NCBI RefSeq assembly: GCF_964204645.1
Contig: NC_134026.1
Location: 4,712,001 to 4,776,000 of the forward strand
Reading direction: 5' to 3'
Length of the DNA: 64,000 bases
DNA from: Tubulanus polymorphus
Lineage: Eukaryota; Nemertea; Palaeonemertea; Tubulaniformes; Tubulanidae
In this document: piece after piece, positions 35,501 through 48,500 of the stretch
Numbering within the stretch: position 1 is the stretch's first letter
Layout of the letters: every line of letters begins with the position of its first letter
Notes under the pieces: generated by a model
Told to the model about the DNA's origin: nothing
Seen by the model: the letters and a program-made list of their open reading frames with translations, nothing else
The model's database searches: none
Program-made: the position numbers and the translations under genes

Positions 35501-36436
35501 TTGTATTCCAACAGACCGATGGATAAAGTTGCGGTCAGCGTGTGTCGTTGTGAGCTTCAACGGGAAGCAACCCGAGCCCTGGTGAGTGAGGATGCTACTG
35601 TACCGCCCTCTACCAGCAACTTTTCAATCCATTATCATACACCCTCCGAACATACACACCGTACACTACCACTTACATCACTTACCCCCAAACAGTTCTA
35701 TATTAAACTGATCATCGAATCCAACCACATCAAACAACCCTGCATCATCCAACCGACCTTACCTCATCAAATTACCCTATCCTACCCTAACTGTCAACTA
35801 CACCATACCCGGTCCCATTCCATACCCAAACCTCATACTACTCATTCCCTCTATGATTGAATAAGTAGAAATGTTACGATGTTATAGTTACACGGATGAG
35901 AATGATTCTTATTGTTAATGAAGATGAGAGAACAAACGTTCTTCAAACTGAGGAGGAATAAATGAATAAATGACTGAAGTGTTACACAGTCAGTGTTACA
36001 TGTACATCAGTTATATTTCTATTAGACTGAAACAATGAGTGAAACTTCTACAGTTACAATCTGACACAAATCAAACTGCGTCAGAAAACATTTTACAACT
36101 TTCTCGTTTTCTATCACTTTGGTTTCAGATCTGCTTCATATGTATTCATATAGAATGTGTTATTATTATTTCAGTTGTTACGATTAGGTTGATTCAGTGG
36201 TCGCTGTAAGGAACTCTGATCTATAGCTGTGTGTGAAGTGAGCTGAAGATGGATACAGATACTTGCTGGAGATAAATTCAATAACCGTTAATGATTCTAC
36301 ATTTTATTTTAGTCTTTAAAAAGATAAACTAAATTCTGGTCCTGAACATCTTCAACTCCTCCACGCAATAAGTGGTATGAATGAAAACATAATTCTAAAA
36401 CTACTTATCTCTTCTGTGATTCATTCAGATGCTCCT

Positions 36437-36630
36437 ATGATACTCCTGCTACTCCTATGATACTCCAGCTGCTCCTACGATACTCCAGCTGCTCCTACGA
36501 TACTCCTGCTGCTCCTACGATACTCCTGCTGCTCCTACGATACTCCTGTTACTCCTACGATACTCCTGCTGCTCCTACGATACTCCTGCTGCTCCTACGA
36601 TACTCCTGCTGCTCCAACGATACTCCTCCT
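36437..36630. repeat. 20-bp tandem repeat, about 9-10 copies
   Basis: Repeats of 'tactcctgctgctcctacga' with a few substitutions. Non-coding low-complexity DNA. Confidence 0.9.
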
Positions 36631-38084
36631 CTAATGCTCCTACAGCGTTGCTCTTGACTCAATCTTATTTCATACCACAGTAAACAGGAATTGTGCCTGA
36701 AATAAAGAATATTGGATTTAAATGTGGTATCTGATTGTACACTATTCACAGATATCAGTTATACAATTCACCTTTTCTCAAAGATGATTAATAGATCTCA
36801 ACCTAGTTACAGTCAGTAAGGGGGAGGGGCAGTTGTATTTTTGTTTTTAACTGATTCGAACTGACTGTTGAAGGAAGGATCGATTGATGAAATCTGTTGA
36901 TTATATCTGTAACAATAAGAAAAGGAGGTCACTGTAATTAATACTGGTAATATCCAATATAATCTGTTAACAGTTATAACATGTTTTAGTTTAATCATCA
37001 CAACTGACACTGTCAACAGTATACTTCTCACTCCCAACAACAATGTCACTAAAAAGCAGGTTCATTTGCATAGTAAGTAGTTTTGACCAACTACTAGGGT
37101 CACATGTAACTAATTCAACAGTTTGTTCTACGTGTGTTTGAGTAATTATTGTAGGATAACTGGGATAATTTCTCCCTCCCCATGCGGGGCCATGATACAC
37201 GTAGTAAGCAAGGCGGCGAGGTGCGGACCACCGGACCGTGACGACACAGGTGCCCTACTGCAAATACGATTTTGAATATAGTTTGGCGGCGGGTCTTAGG
37301 TCAGTTTTAGAGACGGTGTTTATTGCCTGCATCTCCGGGGTTTATACCGAACTGTTAACTTAAGACATGGATATAATTCGAGGATAAAAAACCGGAAAAT
37401 TGCAAGACTTACCAAATTTCAATATGGCGGGTCACGACTCCACACCGGAAGTGATGACTCGCAGATTCTCCATGCATGTGCCGTTACAAGTTAAGATCAT
37501 TTGCCGAGCTACAGATTTATTTTCGTATTCAATTTGATTTATTTGGTGTAAGAATTATATAATAAAGATTAAAACTGACCAGTGTAAATCACGCACGTTG
37601 CTTGATCAATGCATCATTGCTTGCCAGGGTTGGTTGCCTCTGCAACCGGAGCTTTCCGGATACCAGCAATGGTTTTACTCGCTTCCCTGTGTACACTCAG
37701 CTTCCTCTGCTGGTTGGTTTTATCCTGGAGCCACCTCACGCTGGCCCTGTATTTATCGTAGACGGTAAATGTGTGAACTGACTTTTTAATCACATGCCGC
37801 AGTAGGGATACTGTATCATTGTGTTAGTTCGTATATTCACCACTAATGATAAATCTAGAGGCAGCACTAGACGGTTCAGATCTATAAACGTTGGGACCGA
37901 AATATGGTGATGGTAATTAAGTATCAATAATCCATTGGTTATTGAGCATTATCAATTAGCTTGGGTCCAGTGGGTAAACTGCATCTCAATCGAGGAACTC
38001 GCACCTGAGTATACAGTCTGTAGAAGATGACAATCTCTCTCTTGCCTGGTCTTTGAACGCCTCTGTCACGACTGGTGCAATTGG

Positions 38085-38225
38085 CCGATCCAGAGTGGTC
38101 CTGATGCTGAATAGGAATGTCCCGGGTTCGAATCCAGTAATTATTGATACTGATTCAGAGTGATCCTGATGCTGAATAGGGGATGTACAGGGGTGTCCCG
38201 GGTTCGAACCCAATAATTACCGATA
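38085..38225. repeat. Tandem pair of tRNA-like (B-box) fragments
   Basis: Two adjacent copies of 'agagtg(g/a)tcctgatgctg' ... 'gtcccgggttcgaa(t/c)cca' ... 'taattaycgatac', about 70-80 bp apart. The GGGTTCGAA core is a polymerase III B box, so these are probably tRNA-derived SINE tails duplicated in tandem. Confidence 0.5.
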
Positions 38226-39163
38226 CCGATTTATCGTGCAAAATTGTTATCATGATCTAATTAACCTAATTGTTTAGCTAGTTGCTAATGAATTATAATG
38301 CATTATTTATTACTTACCATTGCAATCTTATATTCTATGTTTTTACAATTTATCACAATACTATCATTTTGCGAATTGACATCCTTTCACAAATATTTGT
38401 GTCTCAAAGTACAAGCTTGATTTTAATCTCTGACGCAGCTTGACTCTCTTCTGCGTCATTTTGTTTCAATCCTGAAAGCTTTATATCAAAAGGAGAATTC
38501 TCTTTTAGAATGAGCAATGGAATCCCCTCACTTTCATTCCTTAGTCCGCGTGGTCCGCATTTCTGTCGACAACTCTTACCAATTGATAATGAAGTAAAGA
38601 AGGAAACTTACTTAAAAAGTTTATTGACGCCTTGAAAAATAAAACATTGCTCTACATTATCAAATAATGAAAATTTACTAAATAGAAAATAAATCGTGAA
38701 AACTAATTTGATACAAAATTAACGCCAATTCACACAATTGCAATTGTTATTTTCAAACGCCCAAATATTGATGACGTAGTCCGCCACTCAATCCGACATA
38801 CACTACTCTTTAAGCCTGTGGTTTTCACGAGCGGTTTCCAGCTAGCTTTTTCCAGCCTTAGATAGAATACAAGTCCCACGATCACAAGATTGAAAAAGAT
38901 CGTAAAAACTGAAACTATTAAAATTTATCAAAAACCCGAATTTTCGGTTTTATACTAAAAACAAATTTCAAGAGTTAACCATTGGTTTCACCATTTTACC
39001 ACGTTACTCTTTAGATAACTTATAGCATGTAGTAATGTATGAAAATATTTTTGTAGCGGTTTTTACTGCGTCAAAAATAATGATATACAAAAACTAAGTT
39101 GAACTGATGCAATAACGCGCGGAATTCCTCATACAGCAGCCGATAGTCTTGCAATTTATATTC

Positions 39164-41917
39164 TTAAGACGATGGCACAAACCCTTTCGTGAATTTTGCA
39201 TCCACCGGGAACGTCATGGCAACACTGTTGCAAAGACTTGGTCTTCTTTGCGTTTCATTTGGCTTAATACTATTTCGTCGATTACCCTGAATCACTTCAA
39301 CAGATTTTGCCGATGCAGTGTCTATTTTCTCAGTTGGTCTAGTAGGAGTAACTGTACTGCATAAAGCTGCGGATGAATCTGTTTCGTTACGGGAGTCTTT
39401 GTCTCTGTTTCGGCGAAGAACGGGTTGCCTACGTTTTTCAGTTGAGTTATTAGTTGTATTATTGAACGTACCCACTTTGATCGGAATATTGTTAGGTGCG
39501 GAGTGGATGTCAGGTAAATGTAGAGGTTCCGTAGAATTGATATTCAAATTTCTATACGAATCACGACGCTGATTTGAATTTAATTTATCTACTCTTAGAT
39601 GAAGGAGTTTTAGAGCTCTTAGTAATATTTTCTCTTTTTTCATCAGTCTCTCTGTCAATTCTTTCCAAGAATAATCCTTATTGCTTAACGCCGATTCCAC
39701 ATATCGACTGCAGGTTGGACTAGCGTCATTTATGTAATCGATCGTGTCGTCGATGGCCAGTAAGATATTATCCATGGTTTCAAAAGCCAACGCTAAATGG
39801 CTCCTCTCGACGGTGGATTCTTTTCGTAGTTTTTTCACTACATCTGGTAGATTACAAACTGATGCGTCTTCCGGTCCAGCCATGTATAACAAGGCGTCGC
39901 GCAAGTCTGACTCTCTCCGTTCAATTTCATCCGCACGACGCTCACCCATCCGGGATTTGAAGAGAAGGCGGTCCACACTCTTTTCAAGCACGGACATTCT
40001 CATCATGTTTTCGAATTCTTTTGAATCCGATTCATCAATTTGGTCCTCGTTGAAAAACTCGTGGATCCGAACATTCAAGCGTTGTATTTGACTATCGAAT
40101 ACAGTTAATCGTTCTTTTAGCCGCCTTATTTCGTTCTCACCTGCCATCAAGGCCCGACACATGCGATCTAGGTCAGCTTTTTTGGTTTTCTTTAAACATT
40201 CGATTTCTGCCTTCAGACTCACTATTACTCTGTCCTTTTCTTGAACCAATTGTCTTTCGGCTGAGACATTCCCCTTTAAGTCGTTAACCTATAAGGTGTC
40301 AAAGAAACAGCGGATCGGATACATCAATTTTACATATGAAATTTTATTTTGTGGTTTTGTGTTTCTCAATTAATCTTCTCTCATTCTTTGAAATCCAAAA
40401 AGAAATATACATAGACAAAGAACAAAAACCTCTTTATTCTTCCTGTTAATCGCATCGCAGTGCTTCGTCGTGTGTTCAACCAATTCCGACCTGGCTTCCA
40501 GGATTAGTTCTTTGTCGGTTCCCACAGACATCCAGTCTATACGAATGTGTTCCTCTTTAATCTGTAAAAACCCCACGGAATATTACGAGATTAGTTTGCG
40601 ACATTTCTAGTTCAGACCAGCTTTTGTTTTGATAAATTCATTTCGTTTTTCGTTACTTTTTCTTTGATGTAATCGGATAGTTGTTCTTTCACGGCTTTGG
40701 GCAGTAATCTTTCTAACGAAGGGATTTTTCTGAAAACGTCTGAGCCGTCAGTGGAAGGCATGGCTACAATGAATTGATTTAAAATCGGTAAATACATTTT
40801 ATGTAAGTGTATTGCACAATCTTAAAAAAGATTATTTGAAAAAAAAACCGTTTCAACGTCATTCATAATCTTTTCTTAAACAGCCTACTGATTTACTGTA
40901 ACTACGGAGGCGTGGTGGCCGATTATAAAATTGATTTCTTTAAAAGAGTTGTTTTCAACACGTCTTGCAAACAATCAGTTGATTTAAGCGCCCAATTGAA
41001 AACAACTTGTAGGTCATAAAAAGGTGAGGTCCTGGAAAACAACTTTTAGTTGCTTTCAGGCTCTAATCCTGAAACAATTGGTTTGATTTCAGTACCTTCT
41101 GAAATTAAATTGTTCTCAGCACACGCTAAAACAACTTTGCATCCAGGAAATAACTAAACTAAACTGTCACTAAAAGTTGTTTCCAGGATCTACATAAAAC
41201 ACCTCAGTGAGAGCCAAACCCAACTAATCGGTTTCAACGGGTGCTGAAAACAGCTTTTTTAGACAACTTTGGTCCGCATCAGCTATCTCTTATTAACGTA
41301 GGCACGTCATTATTTGACTTCAGTTCTCTTTCGAAGTGATGGGACAAGAATTTCAACCGTTATCGCCCTACCATAATTTCTGATATGGTCGCTGAGGTAA
41401 ATGTGTCCTGATTGGTGGAGTACATCTATGAATTTATCAGCAGACGACGAACACGTGACTCGCAGTAGGCTTAACAGGGTGCGATTTCTTTCTTCTCGGT
41501 TGGAAGCAGACTTCAATAAAGCAATCCAATATCATTATTAAAGACCGTTTCTATTAGATCGACAATCTGCGGTATATTCAGTTATCTACTGTTGGTTAGG
41601 CTTATCCGCGATCAGAAAATAATGCACAAAAAGTGGTTTTCAAGAAATCATCAAAAAGATATTCATTCCAAATATAGGACTAGAAAGTATCGAAATGAAA
41701 CAATCGCCGTGGTCATATACCGTTACTCTTTTTACCAATGAATCTTTGGCCTACTTACGTTAACCTCTTGAATCATTGTTTCCGTTAAAATGTGGTACTT
41801 CCGTAACAACGTCTCAAATGTGGGCGTCCAAATCATATTGTTGAGTAATAATATATGATTGTCATCCAGAACTTGCAAACCTGTCTTTTTCCCCCTTTCA
41901 AGACGTCTGGTGGACAT
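39164..41917 (-). CDS. CARD and coiled-coil protein, 566 aa
   Basis: Five exons on the minus strand: 41917-41759 (ATG), 41510-41372, 40763-40618, 40561-40430, 40288-39164 (stop), 1701 nt with all phases consistent. Residues about 12-99 read as a caspase recruitment domain: a helix with LLNNMIW, then LLRKYHILTETMIQEVN, then NRTLLSLL and ADKFIDVLHQSGHIYLSDHI, the usual CARD pattern. A linker helix (about 100-190) leads into a coiled coil (about 193-290), a second helical block, and a basic Ser/Thr/Asn-rich, probably disordered tail (about 420-566). CARDs assemble signalling filaments in apoptosis and innate immunity. CARD-plus-coiled-coil recalls CARD9/CARMA scaffolds, but no MAGUK part is present and orthology is not claimed. 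Two donors (GTCTGA, GTTTTT) are weak. It lies about 0.5 kb downstream of the Ig gene, same strand. Confidence 0.8.
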
Positions 41918-42402
41918 TTTTATTATCTTTTCCGAGCCTTTGGAGAGTACAAATGTGTCGACTTTCAACAGGAAGTCCTATACTATACTGATCAGCTGTG
42001 ATAAACATCATGGGTGCAAGAATAATCTAAGGTGTTGGTGTTGTAAACACAATGATATCCTATATCATGGCTACAGAAAATTTCAGATTCCTTGGAAACG
42101 AGTATACATACGCCATCAGCCGCCATATCCACATGTGGGTTTATAACTAGTAGACTGATATTAATCGCGGATCTAGAGTTAACGAATAAAAACCAACATT
42201 TGATATAAAAAGTCATATTTTATAACAGTTTTGGGGTTAATCTAAACCTTATCATCAGAGAAATCGAAATGTGGGATTACGCTTAGCCGCTCATTGACTG
42301 AGGGGGTACGAAACACATTGACCTGCGCCACGGTATGACGTGCAAGTTGTACGGCAAAAATGACCCATCAAACGCGAAATGATAATGATCAAACGAATAC
42401 GT

Positions 42403-42560
42403 TTATTCACATATACTATGATTACAAGAAACGTGTTCAACGCTACATTGTTCAACGACTCCCATTACATATGTACTAATCGTATTTCTTACTGGTATTT
42501 CAGCTATGGATTCGATTTCGCCAAACCTTAAAAATGAAGGTGATAATGGTCGACATTGAT
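42403..42560 (-). CDS. Terminal exon: degenerate Ig3 tail of the Ig-array gene
   Basis: The acceptor AAAACAG lies just beyond 42560. In phase with the preceding exon it encodes [14 protein letters not shown], a remnant of the last strand of an Ig3 domain ([15 protein letters not shown] elsewhere in the gene), and then a novel Cys-containing tail ending [13 protein letters not shown]. The two domain cysteines of a normal Ig3 are missing. AATAAA (minus strand, 42407-42402) overlaps the stop codon, giving a very short 3' UTR if used. Confidence 0.65.
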
Positions 42561-45500
42561 CTGTTTTAATATATGTGGTCACCATAAGCAAAATCCATTT
42601 TGTAACGTGTCTGTCTCCATGCAGTATGGAACAACGAATCAGTATTATTAGCCTATTAATCGACGCATGTCTTACCTCGAACATAAAGATTTGCAGGATA
42701 GGAATTAGCTGTTCCTACACTGTTCACTGCCATACACTCGTATCTACCCTCATCCGATTCTTGACTGCGTTCTATTTGAAGAATTCCTGAAGAAAAATAT
42801 AATTCACAATTTTTATTCTGACGATGATTTCTCTCACCCGGGCAGAGAAATTCCGACGAATCGAATGAAAGTGTTTGTTTACCCGAATCGAGCAAAGTCA
42901 ATCGTGGATCAGTCGTATCTAGCGGAACCATATCTCTCAACCAAATAATCTGTGGTTTCGGGTTCCCTGTGGCTTCACATATCATCACCGTATCGTGGGC
43001 TTTCTCGACTGCTTTTAAGCTTGGGTTTTTCGTGATTCGTGGAAACCCATTTGGCAATGCTGCAAAAAGGATCTTTTTATGTCAACAAATGTTATTATAT
43101 ATTCATGATAAATAGAAACGAACAAAGAAGATACAATATGATGCACTACATTCGCCTTACGGGAATTTTTTGCGAAAACGGACAAACTTGCTGATCGCTC
43201 AACTGTTGGGTCAATATCACTCCTGATTTCACAGGTTATCGTTGCACCGTTATCAAATCTCGCTTTCACGGGATCAATCCTGAGAACAGATCCGCCAGGG
43301 ATGTCAATGATCACGTATCTTGACCTTTGAGGAACGCGTAATCGATTTTTGTACCAACGAATTTTTGGTTCTGGGTTTCTTGGGGTTTTGCAAAAGAACG
43401 TAGCGACTTCTCCATCTTGCACCTTTTGATCTTGTGGATTTGTACTGATTCCTGAAACGAACAAATATGATCCTACCAAAAACAACTAAGCAGGGAAACG
43501 ACAGATAGAAATTACACACATTAATTAGAAACTGATCAAATGTGTTTTTGCAGCAAACAATGATTAATTCAGAATTTACTGATATTCGAAGCTTTTCCAA
43601 CTTCTAAATAATTTGTGTCTTGTTTTATTAAGTTTATACCTTTCACTCGTATTTCAGCTACAGATTCAATTTCTCCCAACGTTGAAGCAGCTACGCAAGT
43701 GTAATTCGCTGATTTCTGTACATTCGTTAGCATCAATACGTTTCTACCACTCGGAATTTCATCTTCATTGGTCAGATCTTCCGAGCCTTTTCGCCATTTC
43801 ACATAAGGCATTGGTGAACCAGTGGCAACGCATGTCAAATTAACAGACTCTCCGGCGAAGGCATCGGCGCTTTCTGGCTCGATAATGAATCTTGGTGGAA
43901 TCCTGCGCACTGAAAGGATGGACATCCCGGGATATCTAAGTCTCGTGATGTAAACGTAGCATGAAATCGATTTTTGTGATTAACATAGAATTACATGTAA
44001 ATATGTTAAAACACATCAATCGCATGCATACATATTGTAATATCGTATCATAACTAACCTCGAACATAAAGATTTGCCGGATAAGAAGTAGCTGTTCCTA
44101 CACTGTTCTCAGCAATACACTCATATCTACCCTCATCAGATTCTCGACTGCGTTCTATTTGAAGAATTCCTGAAGGAAAACATGATTCAAGTTATTTCTT
44201 CTGAAGATATATCTCTCTCACCAAGAGAAGAGAAATTCCAGCGAAATGATACCTATCTACCTGAATCGAGCAAAGTCAATCGTGGATCAGTCGTATCTAG
44301 CGGAACCATATCTCTCAACCAAATAATCCGTGGTTTCGGGTTCCCTGTGGCTTCACATATCATCACCGTATCGTGGGCTTTCTCGACTGCTTTTAAGCTT
44401 GGGTTTTTCGTGATTCGTGGAAACCCATTTGGCAATGCTGCAAAAAGGATCTTTTTATGTCAACAAATGTTATTATATATTCATGATAAATAGAAACGAA
44501 CAAAGAAGATACAATATGATGCACTACATATTTTGCCTTACGGGAATTTTTTGCGAAAACGGACAAACTTGCTGATCGCTCAACTGTTGGGTCAATATCG
44601 CTCCTGATTTCACAGGTTATCGTTGCACCGTTATCAAATCTCGCTTTCACGGGATCAATCCTGAGAACAGGTCCTCCAGGGATGTCAATGATCACGTATC
44701 TTGACCTTTGAGGAACGCGTAATCGATTTTTGTACCAACGAATTTTTGGTTCTGGGTTTCTTGGGGTTTTGCAAAAGAACGTAGCGACATCTCCATCTTG
44801 CACCTTTTGATCTTGTGGATTTGTACTGATTCCTGAAACGAACAAATATGATCCTACCAAAAACAACTAAGCTAGGAAACGACAGATAGAAATTACACAC
44901 ATTAATTAGAAACTGATCAAATGTGTTTTGCAGCAAACACTGATTTAATTCAGAATTTATTGATATTCGAAGCTTTTCCAACTTCTAAATAATTTGCGTC
45001 TTGTTTTATTAAGTTAATACCTTTCACTCGTATTTCAGCTACAGATTCAATTTCACCCAATGTCGAAGAAGCTACGCAAGTGTAATTCGCTGATTTCTGT
45101 AGATTCGTCAGCGTCAATACATTTCTGCCAACAGGAATTTCATCTTCATTCGTCAGTTCTTCAGAGCCCTTTCGCCATTTTACGAATGGCATCGGTCTTC
45201 CAACGGCAACGCACGTCAAATCTATGGACCCTCCCGCAAGAACATCAGCACTTTTTGGTTCGACACTAAAACTAGGTGGCGTATAGCGCACTGAAAATAG
45301 ATTATTTCTAATAACGTGAGAAATATAAATCTGACTTATCAGAATACATCGTTTAATTTCTTATAGACTACGATTAATCAAACAGCGATTTATGAATGAT
45401 ATTGACAGAACAGTATATTACGAACTTCGACGGAGGTACTAAATGAACTAATATGATAATCGTCAACGGACACGTCGTAATGTATGGGGGACCAGATACT

Positions 45501-48500
45501 ATATAAGTATCGTATATGGCTGCAGTATGGGATGACGAATAGATATTGAGCTACATCAGCCTAATTCAGCCTATCAGGGACGACGAATCAGTATCAAGCT
45601 CCATCAGCCTACTTGATCGATGCATGACTTACCTCGAACATAAAGATTTGCCGCATAGGAATTAGCTGTTCCTACACTGTTCTCTGCCATACACTCGTAT
45701 CTACCCTCATCCGATTCTTGACTGCGTTCAATTTGAAGAATGCCTGAAGAAAATATCATTTACAATTTTTATTATTAAAATTTTTCTCACCCGGGCAGAG
45801 ACATTCCGACGAATCGAATGAAAGTGTTTGTTTACCCGAATCGAGCAAAGTCAATCGTGGATCAGTCGTATCTAGCGGAACCATATCTCTCAACCAAATA
45901 ATCTGTGGTTTCGGGTTCCCTGTGGCTTCACATATCATCACCGTATTGTGGGCTTTCTCGACTGCTTTTAAGGTTGGGTGTTCAGTAATCCGTGGAAACC
46001 CACTCGGCAACGCTGGAATGTAGACAAACGAGATTAATATACTATGATTATCTTCGACACTCGAATTCAGGTGAAAATATAAACGGCAATCCAAACGCGT
46101 GAAATCTAAAGCAAAGGAAAATGAGATTGCCTTACGAGAATTTTTGGGGAATACGGACAAACTTGCTGATCGCTCAACTGCTGCACCAATACCGTTACTG
46201 GCTTCACAGGTTATTGTCATGTTATCATCTCCCACATTCACAGGATCAATCCTTAGAATAGATCCACCAGGGATGTCGATGACCGAGAATGGGCTTGACC
46301 TATGGTGAATATGAACATGTTTGGACCAATGGATCGTTGGCTTCGGATCTCCAGCAGCTTTGCACACGAACATAGCGAAATCTCCATCTTTCACCTTCTG
46401 ATCTCGAGGAGCGAGTGTGATGGAAACTGAAGTATGATCACAACACAAAGGCAAAGATTATCATCCCCAGGACGACTGCGTAGATATCAAATAAATATCT
46501 CCATGACACATCATTATATATCTTAGATAGGTTCTTTTGTAATTCTAGACCTAAGGTTACTGATTTAATATTGTTCGTTATATTTCAAGGCTTTGTGATA
46601 CGTATTCTTGGTGGGATGAATACCTTTCACTCGTATTTCAGCTACAGATTCAATTTCACCCAATGTCGAAGAAGCTACGCAAGTGTAATTCGCTGATTTC
46701 TGTACATTCGTCAGCGTCAATACATTTCTGCCAACAGGAATTTCATCTTCATTCGTCAGTTCTTCAGAGCCCTTTCGCCATTTTACGAAGGGCATTGGCG
46801 ATCCGATAGCAACACATGTTAAATTTACAGACTCTCCCGCAAGAACTTCTATGCTTTCTGGTTCGATTTTGAAACTAGGTGGAATCTTGCGTACTTTAAG
46901 AAAATTATTTCTGATAAGTAGAATATGATATCACATAATGAATACAATATTAGTCCTAATTTCCTTTTTAATGGATTAAAAAAATTCACATCAATCAAAA
47001 CTAGAGGCGCCACATTAATTTGTGATTTATGAGTCTTTCATTTTATCCTAATAAGCTGTGAAATATGGGTATTTGAACGCACAAGAATAACGAATGCAAA
47101 ATATATCAAAATTGACCTGAAAGAATTTTTTGTAGCGACAATGCCATTGATTCTGAGAAAATACGTGAATACGGCAGGCTTACCTCGAACATAAAGATTT
47201 GCCGGGTAGGAAGTAGCTGTTCCTACACTGTTCTCTGCAATACACTGGTATTCACCATCATCCGATTCCTCGATCCGTTTTATTTGTAACGACCCTGCAA
47301 CGGAAGGACATCGAGGCCTTTTCAATCTTAATTGATTTTAGACGACCCAACTTGCAATAACTTAGCACTCGTCTTAGCAGGCAAATTAAGCTTCTATCAA
47401 TAAGCATTCGAAAAGAAATTGCACAGATGACTCAGACGTATACCTGAATTAAGCAAAGTCAATCTTGGATCAGTCATATTGACAGGAATCCTATCTTTCA
47501 GCCAAGTAATCTGTGGTTTCGGGTTTCCTGTGGCTCGACATATCATCACCGTATTGCGGTATATTTCGACTGCTTTTAAGACTGGGTTCTCAGTGATTTG
47601 TGGGAATGCTGGAATTAAGAGAACAATCAGTGACGACAGCTAACAATGATAAAAGGCATATTGGTTTATTCGAGGCAAGCAATAGGCCTAGGTCGATTGG
47701 ATTGGTCTAGGTCTAGGTTATTACGAACTTCGACGGAGGTACTAAATGAACTAATATGATAATCGTCAACGGACACGTCGTAATGTATGGGGGACCAGAT
47801 ACTATATAAGTATCGTATATGGCTGCAGTATGGGATGACGAATAGATATTGAGCTACATCAGCCTAATTCAGCCTATCAGGGACGACGAATCAGTATCAA
47901 GCTCCATCAGCCTACTTGATCGATGCATGACTTACCTCGAACATAAAGATTTGCCGCATAGGAATTAGCTGTTCCTACACTGTTCTCTGCCATACACTCG
48001 TATCTACCCTCATCCGATTCTTGACTGCGTTCAATTTGAAGAATGCCTGAAGAAAATATCATTTACAATTTTTATTATTAAAATTTTTCTCACCCGGGCA
48101 GAGACATTCCGACGAATCGAATGAAAGTGTTTGTTTACCCGAATCGAGCAAAGTCAATCGTGGATCAGTCGTATCTAGCGGAACCATATCTCTCAACCAA
48201 ATAATCTGTGGTTTCGGGTTCCCTGTGGCTTCACATATCATCACCGTATTGTGGGCTTTCTCGACTGCTTTTAAGGTTGGGTGTTCAGTAATCCGTGGAG
48301 ACCCACTCGGCAACGCTGGAATGTAGACAAACGAGATTAATATACTATGATTATCTTCGACACTCGAATTCAGGTGAAAATATAAACGGCAATCCAAACG
48401 CGTGAAATCTAAAGCAAAGGAAAATGAGATTGCCTTACGAGAATTTTTGGGGAATACGGACAAACTTGCTGATCGCTCAACTGCTGCACCAATACCGTTA

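Larger units (their letters stand above)
34321..35594. mobile_element. 1.27-kb TIR element carrying a minisatellite
   Basis: The left end CATCCTCACTCGCAAAGGTC and the reverse of the right end, CATCCTCACTCACCAGGGCT, start imperfect inverted repeats of about 45 bp ('gggttgcttcccgttgaagc' on the right against 'ggttgccttccgctgaaact' on the left). The flanks ctactaca and ctactgta look like an 8-bp target duplication with two differences. It interrupts the right arm of the inverted duplication. No transposase ORF. Confidence 0.7.
32738..36400 (-). repeat. Right arm of the large inverted duplication, split by two insertions
   Basis: Three blocks (32738-32824, 34261-34325, 35605-36400) are collinear, in reverse complement, with 29900-30840. 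The gaps between the blocks are the TTAA element (32829-34260) and the TIR element with minisatellite (34321-35594). Confidence 0.75.
26510..39163. other. 12.6-kb gene-free, repeat-rich region
   Basis: No exon chain with splice sites and sustained reading frame was found on either strand. The content is MITEs, tandem repeats, tRNA-like fragments and nested transposons listed separately. Long ORFs here (for example over 30582-30980 and 34574-35164) come from low-complexity or 60-bp-periodic DNA. It separates the WDR1 promoter from the 3' end of the CARD gene; the likely poly(A) signal of that gene (minus strand) is at 38620-38625. Confidence 0.55.

Noticed and set aside
41918-41968. Upstream extension of the CARD protein start
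   Set aside because: The in-frame extension has no ATG (it begins at a TTG codon); ATG at 41917 is the first proper start.
45756-46454. 232-residue minus-strand ORF as a single exon
   Set aside because: It runs through an intron: clear donor and acceptor sites separate the Ig1 (46426-46136) and Ig2 (46012-45836) exons, and the frame between them has no Ig features.
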